From Thermomicrobiales bacterium (GTDB lineage: Bacteria > Chloroflexota > Chloroflexia > Thermomicrobiales > CFX8), in assembly GCA_037045155.1 (NCBI GenBank), contig JBAOIG010000003.1, positions 124,001-188,000 on the forward strand: a stretch of 64,000 nt of DNA, in the 5' to 3' direction. The notes under the pieces were generated by a model. The model was not told where the DNA came from. It ran no database searches and saw nothing but the letters and a program-made list of their open reading frames with translations. The position numbers and the translations under genes are program-made. Shown here one piece after another: positions 45,260 through 53,448 of this stretch (its first letter is position 1; each line of letters begins with the position of its first letter).

Positions 45260-45937
45260 TCAGCGCAGGGGGGCGTCGGCGGTTCCGGGAACAAACGAGG
45301 CTAGCTCGGCCAACTGGGTGACACGCAGATAGCCCGCTGGTCGTGGGTTGACACCGAAGCGATCGATCAGCACTGGCGTCAGCCCGGCGGCCCGGGACCC
45401 GACGATGTCATTGTCGAATGAATCACCGACGTAGATCGCGCGGGTCGAGTTGACTCGCATCAGCGCCATCGACTCGGTGAAGATGCGCGGGTCGGGTTTG
45501 CCGACGCCGAAGGTGGCCGGTGAGACGATGATCTCGACCCGACTCTCAATGTTCAGCTCCCTGACGCGATCGACGGCCTCGTCGTTGTTCGAGATGATGC
45601 CGACGCGCAGGCCGAGGCCGGCAAGCCAGTCGAATGTGGCGATGACATCATCGAACAGGTGAAATGCCTTGATCAGATCGCGATGCCGATAGCGCTCGAC
45701 AAATTCGGTCTGGCACGACACCGGGATGCCGAGCGCGGCCGGCAGGCGCTCGATGAACGGGCCCCACGCGCCGGCAGCCGAGTCTCCAGCGAGGGCGAAT
45801 GCGTCGTACACCTCGGCCATGGTCAGGTTCACGCCGAAGTCGGCCGCGGCGTGCTGGGCGAAGGTGTAGCGATGTGGTTCTGCGCCGCAGAGCGTGTCAT
45901 CCCAGTCGAACAGGATGGCTTCCCAGCTATTGCTCAT
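45260..45937 (-). CDS. HAD-superfamily hydrolase
   Basis: 225 residues. All four motifs: FDWDDTL with nucleophile Asp11 and Asp13, IISNND (motif II), GKPDPRIF (Lys, motif III) and YVGDSFDNDI (motif IV). A helical cap domain lies between motifs I and II, so a subfamily I phosphatase of small metabolites, such as phosphoglycolate or a nucleotide. The exact substrate is not readable. No clear operon partner. Confidence 0.87.
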   Translation of the reverse strand: MSNSWEAILFDWDDTLCGAEPHRYTFAQHAAADFGVNLTMAEVYDAFALAGDSAAGAWGPFIERLPAALGIPVSCQTEFVERYRHRDLIKAFHLFDDVIATFDWLAGLGLRVGIISNNDEAVDRVRELNIESRVEIIVSPATFGVGKPDPRIFTESMALMRVNSTRAIYVGDSFDNDIVGSRAAGLTPVLIDRFGVNPRPAGYLRVTQLAELASFVPGTADAPLR

Positions 45938-46129
45938 TCCCCGTTACCCCTCGCATGAGGGCGGCTGACCTGCCGCCGCGCACCTCTCACTCGCCTCGTC
46001 GCTGAGTGTACAACCGCTGCCACTGCACGCTACGATAGCCGGGGCGTATGCTTTGCGCATGCAAGAGATACGAACGGGCGTGGACGTCGGCCCCGAGGCG
46101 CAGGGCCGAGGCAAACGCGGAGGCTGCCG

Positions 46130-46342
46130 ATGATCGACCGCCAGTACTGCCTGCGCCACCGCCCGGCGCTTCTGAGCCGCTATCCAGTCACGCCCAGAAC
46201 CGACCTGGCAACGCAGCGTGCGGTTGTCGTGGATCGACGCGATGATTGCGAGCTGCTCTGTGGCGGAGCGCACGAGGGGCCGCATGTCTGGCCGGATGGC
46301 TCCGAAGTCGGGCGGCCGGCGCGCCTCGAACCCCCCGAATGA
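46130..46342 (+). CDS. Small Cys/His-containing protein, hypothetical
   Basis: 70 residues. GCGGAGGC lies 6 nt before the ATG. Cys7, His10 and a later DDCELLCGGAHEGPHVW with two Cys and two His could form a small metal site. It converges with the membrane-protein pair at 46353. No homologue recognised; coding status is uncertain because the opposite strand also has long frames. Confidence 0.4.
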   Translation: MIDRQYCLRHRPALLSRYPVTPRTDLATQRAVVVDRRDDCELLCGGAHEGPHVWPDGSEVGRPARLEPPE

Positions 46343-46352
46343 TGGCACGCTG

Positions 46353-46829
46353 TCAGCCTGCGCGGCGCTCCCACCACGGCGAAGCCTGGTCCGGATCGCG
46401 CGGTTCCAGACCCTGGCGGAGCTCGGCGCCGGCCATGAATCCCGCCAGTGCGCCGAGCGCGGCCGGCAGCGCCGACCATACAAGGACGAACAATGCCTGC
46501 TGGGTGGCGTAGTTCTGGACGCTGACGACGCGGGCGATCGTCCCCTCCCAGGCCGGCGAATAGATCGTCACGCCGAGGAAGGCCGCCCCGACAATACAGA
46601 ACAACAACGTCAGAATACCAAGCACAACCACCCGACGGGTCGTCAATCCGAGGAGCACTGCACCGACAAAGGCACTGATGAGAAACAGCAGCGTCGATTG
46701 GTGCGGCGAGATGTAGCGCTCCAGCGCTCGTGATGACCAGATGACCACGGCGCCATGCATGAGAGTAACCGCCAGCCACTGCAGCGCGATCAGCGACCAG
46801 TACAGGGGTGGCGATATCGGTCGTGCCAC
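46353..46829 (-). CDS. Four-helix membrane protein of unknown function
   Basis: 158 residues; four hydrophobic helices at about 10-30, 42-62, 67-88 and 108-130, with a cytoplasmic tail ending in Trp-Trp-Glu-Arg-Arg. Its ATG is 4 bp downstream of the stop of the gene at 46834, so both are cotranscribed and may form a complex. No family assigned. Confidence 0.72.
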   Translation of the reverse strand: MARPISPPLYWSLIALQWLAVTLMHGAVVIWSSRALERYISPHQSTLLFLISAFVGAVLLGLTTRRVVVLGILTLLFCIVGAAFLGVTIYSPAWEGTIARVVSVQNYATQQALFVLVWSALPAALGALAGFMAGAELRQGLEPRDPDQASPWWERRAG

Positions 46830-46833
46830 GCGG

Positions 46834-47319
46834 TTACTCCCGCACCCGGTCGACGACGCCGATGCGGTCTCCGACGTTGAGCGTCACGGTCCGGTCGAGG
46901 TCAAGGTAGGAGACACGTACCCAGCCATTGATCGTGAGGGTTGCCTCACCGCCGCGAGGCTGTTGGCTGCCAGAGGTGACGGTAAACAACAGGTCAACAT
47001 CCTTTGTCTCTCCGGGCCGTAGCTTCAGCGGCTCCCAGGCGTCATAGCTCGATCCAGCGAATTCGCCATCGAAACGAAGGAACAGCTGCATCGCCTCGAC
47101 AGTCGCGGCAGATGGCGAGCCGTTGGTGAAGCGGATGGTCGCTGTTCCACTCCCGTAAGTCGGATCGAGCCAGACGAACGAGTCCGGCACGTAGCGGACC
47201 TCCATCGATGCGTAGGCACGGAGGGTGCTGTTGTATTGGGAGACGCCCTCGACGATCGCCCAGGCGCCGCTCAGGCCGAGCAACACCGATACACCGATAA
47301 CGAGCCAGAATCCGCGCAT
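46834..47319 (-). CDS. Membrane-anchored beta-rich protein of unknown function
   Basis: 161 residues. One N-terminal helix (about 5-24, WLVIGVSVLLGLSGAWAIVE) anchors a beta-rich outer domain (residues 40-155). In it, FTNGSPSAATVEAMQLFLRFDGEFAGSS and PGETKDVDLLFTV recall late-embryogenesis (LEA)-type or Ig-like folds, but the match is loose. Upstream partner of the four-helix protein; function unknown. Confidence 0.7.
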   Translation of the reverse strand: MRGFWLVIGVSVLLGLSGAWAIVEGVSQYNSTLRAYASMEVRYVPDSFVWLDPTYGSGTATIRFTNGSPSAATVEAMQLFLRFDGEFAGSSYDAWEPLKLRPGETKDVDLLFTVTSGSQQPRGGEATLTINGWVRVSYLDLDRTVTLNVGDRIGVVDRVRE

Positions 47320-47395
47320 TCGCCTCCCCGCTCGCGAGCGGCCGGCTCGCGTCGCAGGAAGCGTAGCCGAGGTCGTTGGTCTTGGCCAGTGATGC

Positions 47396-49234
47396 TCAGC
47401 AGCCGGGGCCGTCGTTGCCGTTGGCGAAGTCGGTCGTCCAGACGTTCCAGTAGTAGGCGTCCGGATTCGACGCGAAGCCGATGCCGACCTGAGTGAAGAG
47501 CGGGTTCAGGATGTTGTCCTTATGGCCCTGTGACGCCATCCAGGCGGACACGACGGCCTGGGCGGTTGCGTGGCCCCATGCGATGTTTTCGCCAGCTGCC
47601 CAGCCGCTGGCCGGCAACGAGTAGCCGGCATCGCGCACGCGGTCGACGAAGGACGGGCCGGATTGTCCGGCCGGGAGTGGCGCGAGCGTGTTGTGGTCGA
47701 AGTAATCGCGCGTCGTCATATCGAGGCTGTGGCGGTACGAGGCGACGTTCAGCGCCCGGGAATTCGTGAGCGCAGAGAGGCCGGCCTTCTGTCGCTCGAC
47801 GTTGAGTAGCCGCAACACCTCTGCCTCGGCGGCATTCAGGCAGGCAGCTTCGCCGGAGCCTCCTGGTGTCGCTGTCGCAGGCGGAATCGGGGTTGGTGTC
47901 GGGTAGGCGGCGATGAGCGTCCACGTCCCGCAGGTTGTCGAACGGAAGTAGGCGTCACCCGGCTCGATCGTCACCGTCTGGATCTCATGGCTGAGACTCT
48001 CGACGATAACCGCGCTGAGGCTGGACAGCCGTTGCCAATGGCAGCCGGCCGAGGAGTCACTGTTTCGCCACGTTCCTGCTGACACATCCTCTCCGACGTT
48101 CCAGAGGCCGTCGGTGAACCAGTCGGTGCCATGCTGGGGGCCGGTGGTGGCGGTCGGCGCGAGTGTTGGTGTCTTTGTTGGCGTCGGCGTCTTCGTGGAT
48201 GTCGGCGTCTTTGTGGGTGTCGATGTTTTTATTGGTGTTGGCGTCTTCGTGGCGGTTGGATTCGGACCGCTGGTGGATAGTGACGTGGCTGTGGCGGTCG
48301 TGGTGGCGCCGGTCGGTGTCTGGTGTATGGGAGGATCCTGCTCCGTCTGCCAGGCAAGGTAGTGCAGGCCGACGTTGCCGGCCTCGACTCGCCAATCCGG
48401 AGGGTTCTCGGGCGTCCAGGTCAGGCAACGGCGTTCGAAGCATTGCATGAGGACGTCGCGCGGCGTGCCGCCGACGCGGACCGTTGCCCAGTACGCCTCG
48501 CTGATCGGCCGGCCGGTCGCATAGTACGGGCTTTCGAATAGCGGCGCGGTGACGACCACCCCTTCTGCGATGATCAGCCCCTTCGCAGTCATGAATGCCC
48601 AGAACGGATCGGCGATCGCGTGATGCGTGACCTCGTCGATCGAGCCGGCCGTTGCGCCCCAGCGAGCCAGCGTCGCGTCGTCGGTGACGCTGCCATCGCG
48701 GGTCAGCCTCCTGGTAAGGAAACTCCCGGAGGCGGCTGGCTGCGCGTCGAGCAGCGAGCCGAACGAGGCGTAGGTCGGTCCGCTGGTGTCGTCGGGGTCG
48801 CCGGCGACGTTGACGTTGGCTGGCGTTCGTAGCTCGGATGCGGCGTCACCGATCTGGCGGCGACCGGATACCAGCTCAACGACGAGTAGTCCGTTGGTCA
48901 CGTACCAGAGCCCATCGTCTGGCGCGCCGGGCTGGGTGATTTCCATCCGCGACTTGTCGAAGTACTGGACAATGCGTTGTCCGCCGGGAGATTCGACGTA
49001 TGGCTCGTAGCTGAGACCGGAGACTGCCGCCGGCCCCCACATCCACGTCCTCGCGACCTTGCCCGCCGCGATCGGCTCGTCGGTCCGCGACCAGACGCGC
49101 TGAAATGGCGCCAGCTCCGACGCGGCAGCCTGCGCTTCACTCCCACCGCCCGGTATCTGGAGCATGATGATCTGGGCCGTGACCAGCAAGGTAGCAGCCA
49201 ACGCAGCAACGCGTCGCACAGATGATGACGACAT
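47396..49234 (-). CDS. Secreted modular protein with CAP domain
   Basis: 612 residues. A signal sequence (about 7-26) precedes two divergent FGYPL-type modules (IVQYFDKSRMEITQPG and VLMQCFERRCLTWTPENP), a Thr/Pro-rich linker (TPTKTPTSTKTPTPTKTP), a Cys-containing beta domain (EDVSAGTWRNSDSSAGCHWQR...FRSTTCGTWTLI) and a C-terminal CAP/SCP domain (LNVERQKAGLSALTNSRALN; YFDHN; GENIAWGHATAQAVVSAWM; GHKDNILNP). CAP proteins of this YkwD type occur in bacteria; substrate unknown. GAGAGGG sets ATG 49234. No LPxTG anchor is seen. Confidence 0.85.
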   Translation of the reverse strand: MSSSSVRRVAALAATLLVTAQIIMLQIPGGGSEAQAAASELAPFQRVWSRTDEPIAAGKVARTWMWGPAAVSGLSYEPYVESPGGQRIVQYFDKSRMEITQPGAPDDGLWYVTNGLLVVELVSGRRQIGDAASELRTPANVNVAGDPDDTSGPTYASFGSLLDAQPAASGSFLTRRLTRDGSVTDDATLARWGATAGSIDEVTHHAIADPFWAFMTAKGLIIAEGVVVTAPLFESPYYATGRPISEAYWATVRVGGTPRDVLMQCFERRCLTWTPENPPDWRVEAGNVGLHYLAWQTEQDPPIHQTPTGATTTATATSLSTSGPNPTATKTPTPIKTSTPTKTPTSTKTPTPTKTPTLAPTATTGPQHGTDWFTDGLWNVGEDVSAGTWRNSDSSAGCHWQRLSSLSAVIVESLSHEIQTVTIEPGDAYFRSTTCGTWTLIAAYPTPTPIPPATATPGGSGEAACLNAAEAEVLRLLNVERQKAGLSALTNSRALNVASYRHSLDMTTRDYFDHNTLAPLPAGQSGPSFVDRVRDAGYSLPASGWAAGENIAWGHATAQAVVSAWMASQGHKDNILNPLFTQVGIGFASNPDAYYWNVWTTDFANGNDGPGC

Positions 49235-49357
49235 GCGTGCTTTCCCTCTCGGCCCTCGCCGCCGTGACAAGAAACCACGATGATCTGCTGATGAGTTCGT
49301 TTCCCCAGCCCACTCTAAGCGGAGAAGATTGCGGTCGTCAAGCGCTGAATGCGCGTC

Positions 49358-50176
49358 TCATGATGTCTTCAGCACATCGCCGCGGGTGATGATGCCGAGG
49401 GGAACCTCGCCAATCGTGCCGTTTTCGGTGATGACGACGGCGGCAACCCGTTCGTCACGCAGGAGATCGATGGCCTCGCTCGCGGCGCTGTGGCGCGAGA
49501 GCACGCCGGCCGCGCGGTAGCCGCGCAACGCGATCGCCTCGCCGACCGTCAGCCGCTGGCCGTCCCCGTCGATATCCTCACGCGCCTCGGCGACGACGAT
49601 GTCGCGATCCGTCAGCAGGTCGACGAGCCTGCCGCGGGAATCGACAACAACGAGTTGGCCGTAGTGGTGGTGAAGCATCCTGTCTCGTGCCTCGGCGAGC
49701 GGCTCATCGGCCCGCGTCGTGACGATCGCGCGATGGGAGATCTCGGCGATCCCGATCGCGGCCAGTCGGACGATCTCCTCGACGCCGTCGATGATCCGGG
49801 TGGCAGCCTCGGGCCGGAGCATGATGTCCGGGTTGTGGGCCAGCGCATTGCGTGTGTCCCGGTAGCGCTCGGCCCGGGCCGCGATTTCGCGGGCGTCCTG
49901 CATCGGGGAACGTTCGAGGTAGCGGATCGAATCGCCGAGGCTGGCGCGTTCGTCGTTCATGCCGAGGTTGCTGGCAAGGCTCGCCAGGAATCGGTCGAGC
50001 GCCTTCAGCGCCTGCTCCCCCGCGCCGGCCAGATTGGTCCCCGACTCGTTGCGAATATCGGCCAATTCGTCGAGGTAGGCGGATAGATCGAGGCTATGCC
50101 GCAGGGGTTGGTCTGGCTGTCGTTGCCTCCAACGTCCGGAGCGCCGCTGTTGTCGGCTCGATCGACCGTCGCTCAT
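49358..50176 (-). CDS. HEPN-like plus CBS-pair protein
   Basis: 272 residues. An Arg/Gln-rich N-terminus is followed by a helical domain (about 28-135) containing DTRNALAHNPDI: Arg109-x4-His114 is the HEPN RNase/nucleotide motif, with the neighbouring Asn typical of HEPN. Two CBS domains follow (about 140-200 and 205-272; HHHYGQLVVVDSRGRLVDLLTDRDIV and ERVAAVVITENGTIGEVPLGIITRGDV). CBS pairs bind adenine nucleotides, so the helical domain could be nucleotide-controlled. AAAGG before ATG 50176. Whether it cuts RNA is not known; the motif could also be structural as in DUF4145. Confidence 0.72.
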   Translation of the reverse strand: MSDGRSSRQQRRSGRWRQRQPDQPLRHSLDLSAYLDELADIRNESGTNLAGAGEQALKALDRFLASLASNLGMNDERASLGDSIRYLERSPMQDAREIAARAERYRDTRNALAHNPDIMLRPEAATRIIDGVEEIVRLAAIGIAEISHRAIVTTRADEPLAEARDRMLHHHYGQLVVVDSRGRLVDLLTDRDIVVAEAREDIDGDGQRLTVGEAIALRGYRAAGVLSRHSAASEAIDLLRDERVAAVVITENGTIGEVPLGIITRGDVLKTS

Positions 50177-50201
50177 CAGGTTTGCCTTTCGATTCTCCGA
50201 C

Positions 50202-51320
50202 TCAGCGAATCCAGATGCGCTGGCCTGCGAAACGTTGGATCGCGCGCTCATCCGGCTCGATTCCGAGTCCCGGCCCTGCTGGCGCCCGCACCATCTCGCC
50301 GGCGTAATAGTCGCTCAGTCCGCCGATGTCCTCGGCCAGCATGAGCGGGCCACCCATCTCAACCGTGTGCACGTTTGCCAGCGCGAGGGCGAGATGCAGG
50401 CCGGCGGCGGACGCGATCGACGACTCAACCATCGTCCCGACCTGGCATGTATAGCCGGCCGTCTCGGCAATAGCGTTCAGTGTCAGACTGCCAAGCAGCC
50501 CGCCCGACTTCATCAGCTTGATGTTGATCAGATCGCACGCGCGGAGCGACACCGCCCGTAGCGCGTCGCGGGCGTCGTGGATTGCCTCGTCGGCCATGAT
50601 CGGCACGCCGGCCATCCGGCGCACCTCGGCCAGTCCCTCCAGGTCGCGCCAGTCGACAGGTTGCTCGACATAAGCGGGGAGATACGGCGCGACTCCACGC
50701 GCGCCCTGAATCGCGATCCCCGGTGTGCGCCAGCCCTGGTTCACGTCGATCTTGATCGCGATGTCCGGCCCGACCGCCTCGCGGACCGCGGCGACGCGCC
50801 GGATATCGAGCGCTACGTCGTTGGCGTCGCCGATCTTCAGCTTGACCGTGTTGAAGCCAGCGCCGACGTGGGCGACCGCGTCGGCAGCCATCTCGCTCGG
50901 CGTCTTCATGCTGACCACGCGTGAGATCGTCAGGTGTGTCCTGGATCGCCCGCCGAGAAGCGCCCAGACCGGCAGGCCCGTGGCGCGGCCGACGAGGTCG
51001 TGCAGCGCGATATCGATTGCCGCCTTCGCGGTCGGGTTGCCGCTGATTCGTCGGTCCAGGTCGGAGATGAGCGCGGTGCGATCCAGCGGGTCGCGGCCGA
51101 GCAGGGTCGGCGCAAGCAGCCTCAGCGTCTCCAGCACGCCGCCAAACGTCTCGCCGGTCACATGTGGGTCGGGCGTGCCCTCTCCCCAGCCGGTCGTCCC
51201 ATCGTCCGTTTCGAGTCGCACCAGCACCGACTCGACGTCGGGAAATGTGCCGTAGGAGATGATGAATGGCTCGACAAGCGGCAGGCGAATCGGGATCAGC
51301 TCGACTCCGGTGATGCGCAT
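50202..51320 (-). CDS. Enolase-superfamily (MLE/dipeptide epimerase-like) enzyme
   Basis: 372 residues. Capping domain then a TIM barrel with VKLKIG (Lys-x-Lys base), IKIDVNQ (metal Asp), YVEQPV (metal Glu), MADEAIHD (metal Asp/Glu) and NIKLMKSGG (second Lys). This KxK...DEK arrangement belongs to the muconate-lactonising/L-Ala-D/L-Glu epimerase subgroup. It abstracts a proton alpha to a carboxylate. Downstream of a GNAT gene and an MFS gene on the same strand, suggesting peptide or N-acyl amino acid handling. Confidence 0.88.
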   Translation of the reverse strand: MRITGVELIPIRLPLVEPFIISYGTFPDVESVLVRLETDDGTTGWGEGTPDPHVTGETFGGVLETLRLLAPTLLGRDPLDRTALISDLDRRISGNPTAKAAIDIALHDLVGRATGLPVWALLGGRSRTHLTISRVVSMKTPSEMAADAVAHVGAGFNTVKLKIGDANDVALDIRRVAAVREAVGPDIAIKIDVNQGWRTPGIAIQGARGVAPYLPAYVEQPVDWRDLEGLAEVRRMAGVPIMADEAIHDARDALRAVSLRACDLINIKLMKSGGLLGSLTLNAIAETAGYTCQVGTMVESSIASAAGLHLALALANVHTVEMGGPLMLAEDIGGLSDYYAGEMVRAPAGPGLGIEPDERAIQRFAGQRIWIR

Positions 51321-51381
51321 CAGTTCTCCAGCCTACGGTGGGTCGTTCGGTCGACACGGGTCATGGTACGCGAGACGGGCG

Positions 51382-52230
51382 TCAGCCTCGGTGCTCCAGG
51401 AGGTAGTAGCCGCGTGCGCCGCCACGCGATCCCGCGAACCCGGTGATCGTGCAGCCCTCAGCAAATGCTTCCTCGAGCTGACTCCGCACGGCAAACCGCC
51501 AGGCGCGTGCGGCAGCCGGGTCATCTGCCAGCAGTGCGTCGATGTCGGCCGGGATCGCGACGCGGACACGCGCACCGGCAGCGGGATAGTCGGGGAGGTC
51601 GGCGAGCGCGGCTGGCTCCAGCGGCTTGTGGCCGGCGAGCAACCGGTGACGAACCCGGTCGCTCTCGAGATTCCAGTTGATGAAGAGCCGATCGCTCGGC
51701 AGTCCCCCGTACAATCCCCCGGCGAACTCGTCGCCGTAGACGTTCTCTTCGTAGACATGGCTGGTCGCGCCGAGACGCTCGAAGTTCAGCCGGGCATTTG
51801 CCGCGCGAAGCGGATCGACTGTCCAGGCTGCCTCGCGGAATCCGGCGCGCAGAGCGAGCGCGCCCTGGAGCGCCTTGAGGGCGAACCCAAGCCCTCCGCG
51901 TGCGTCTGGCTCGACCGCCATGAGGTCAGAAATCAGGAGTGGCCGGCCATCGACGAAGCCGCCGTACCCCTGGATGTAGCCGACCATCCGCGCGCCGTCA
52001 AACGCGCCAATGACCTCTCCGCCGGTCTTGGGGATGACGACCATGATGGAGTAGGAGGCCAGGTCGGACTCGCTGACGCCGAACACCTCACGCTGCAGGC
52101 GCTCGCATTGCGCGAAATCCTCCGGAGAGCGAATCACCCGGAAGTCGAGCGTCCGTGCGCCGATGCTGCGACGCCATCCACCGGGCGCCGGATCGAACCC
52201 GAGCGTCTCGGGCGTGAGAGAGTCGCTCAC
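51382..52230 (-). CDS. GNAT-like acetyltransferase
   Basis: 282 residues. After a 25-residue N-terminal part comes a GNAT-type core: FRVIRSPEDFAQCERLQREVFG, GRMVGYIQG, LLISDLMAVEPDARGGLGFALKALQGALALRAG (the acetyl-CoA loop is R/G-rich) and NARLNFERLGATSHVYEENVYGD. It looks like the COG3375 group of predicted acetyltransferases, often beside enolase-superfamily genes. The last four nucleotides of the MFS gene overlap its ATG, so they are coupled. The acceptor may be an amino acid. Confidence 0.75.
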   Translation of the reverse strand: MSDSLTPETLGFDPAPGGWRRSIGARTLDFRVIRSPEDFAQCERLQREVFGVSESDLASYSIMVVIPKTGGEVIGAFDGARMVGYIQGYGGFVDGRPLLISDLMAVEPDARGGLGFALKALQGALALRAGFREAAWTVDPLRAANARLNFERLGATSHVYEENVYGDEFAGGLYGGLPSDRLFINWNLESDRVRHRLLAGHKPLEPAALADLPDYPAAGARVRVAIPADIDALLADDPAAARAWRFAVRSQLEEAFAEGCTITGFAGSRGGARGYYLLEHRG

Positions 52231-53411
52231 TGATGGTGCGCTCGTTCGGCAGGGCGCGCGACAGCGAAGCCGTAGACGAGGGCAATGATCGGGAAGATGG
52301 CGGTGAGCGCGAACATCATTGAGTAGCCAGTGATGCCGGCGACGGCGCCCATACCGATCGCGCCCATGCCGATGCCGGCCTCGAAAAACGACGTGAATGT
52401 CGCCATCCCTGCGCCGCGACGGGCCGGCTCGACGAGGTCGACGGCAAAGGCGTTGAGCGCTGGCTGCCCCGCCCCGAAGGCCAGCCCGAAGAGCACGCCA
52501 GTGAGGAGCAGCAAGGCGAGCGAGCTCGTCAACGCCAGCGTCCCCATTGCGAGGATGGTCAGGACGAACGTCGGCAGGACGACTGCCAGACGGCTCAGCC
52601 GATCTGCCAGACGACCGCCGAAGACGCGTGAGGCGAGGACAGCGACCGCGAAGACGGTGAAATACAGGCCTGAGTTGGCGATATCACGATCCTCGGCGTA
52701 GACGATGATGAAGGCTGCGATGGCGCCGTACACGAGGTTCGACAACAGGATCAGAACCGCGGCCGGCATCACCGATGGCTCGAAGAGGCCGCCACGTGAC
52801 GCGGAGGAGACGTTCTCGTCGGGACCGGGGTCGGTGACGAACGTCAACAGCACCAGCGCAGCGGCCGCGCCACCCGCCGCGATGGCAAAGAGCGTCGTCA
52901 TCCCGGTCGCGTCACGGATCAACAGACCCAGGTACGGGCTGATCGCGGTCGCGAACGTCGACATCAGTCCCCAGATTCCCATTGCCTCGCCGCGTCGCGA
53001 TGGCGGGGAGATCTGCGCGATGAAGGCAAAGGACGCGGTGTGGAAGCAGGCCATGCCGAGACCGTGGACGGCTCGGACGCCGAGGACAAGCGGCACAGTG
53101 TTTGCGAACATATAGAGGATGCCAGCGAGCAGGAACAAGCCCGCGCCAACCAGAAGGAAGCGCTTCGCGCCAGTCCGGTCGATCTCGCGACCGATGAAGA
53201 GACGCGGAAGTAGCGCGGCGATCGAGAAAACGCCAACGATCAGGCCGACCGCCGTCGTCGAGCCGCCGAGGTCGTCGCGGACATAGAGCGGCAACACCGC
53301 GGTCAGGAGCTGAAACGAGGCGAACAGCGTCACGCCGGCCGCGCATGTCAGCAGGAATTGCCTGGTGAGGATCGTCGGTGATGGCGCGGCCATCGCGCTC
53401 GACGAGCTCAT
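52227..53411 (-). CDS. MFS transporter
   Basis: 394 residues, 12 hydrophobic segments. The motif after helix 2 is FIGREIDRTGAKRFLLVG, equivalent to motif A, and GGRLADRLSRLAVVLPT repeats it in the second half. It is first in the MFS-GNAT-epimerase operon, so it may import or export the substrate of those enzymes. Start 53411; an ATG six codons on is also possible. Confidence 0.87.
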   Translation of the reverse strand: MSSSSAMAAPSPTILTRQFLLTCAAGVTLFASFQLLTAVLPLYVRDDLGGSTTAVGLIVGVFSIAALLPRLFIGREIDRTGAKRFLLVGAGLFLLAGILYMFANTVPLVLGVRAVHGLGMACFHTASFAFIAQISPPSRRGEAMGIWGLMSTFATAISPYLGLLIRDATGMTTLFAIAAGGAAAALVLLTFVTDPGPDENVSSASRGGLFEPSVMPAAVLILLSNLVYGAIAAFIIVYAEDRDIANSGLYFTVFAVAVLASRVFGGRLADRLSRLAVVLPTFVLTILAMGTLALTSSLALLLLTGVLFGLAFGAGQPALNAFAVDLVEPARRGAGMATFTSFFEAGIGMGAIGMGAVAGITGYSMMFALTAIFPIIALVYGFAVARPAERAHHQ

Positions 53412-53448
53412 CCGGCCTGCGCGCTCGTGCCGGGGTCTGCCGGCACGA

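Noticed and set aside
48163..48270. Repeat that first looked like a CRISPR or tandem DNA array
   Set aside because: It is the Thr/Pro-rich linker (KTPTPTKTP) of the CAP protein read as DNA; units are short and degenerate.
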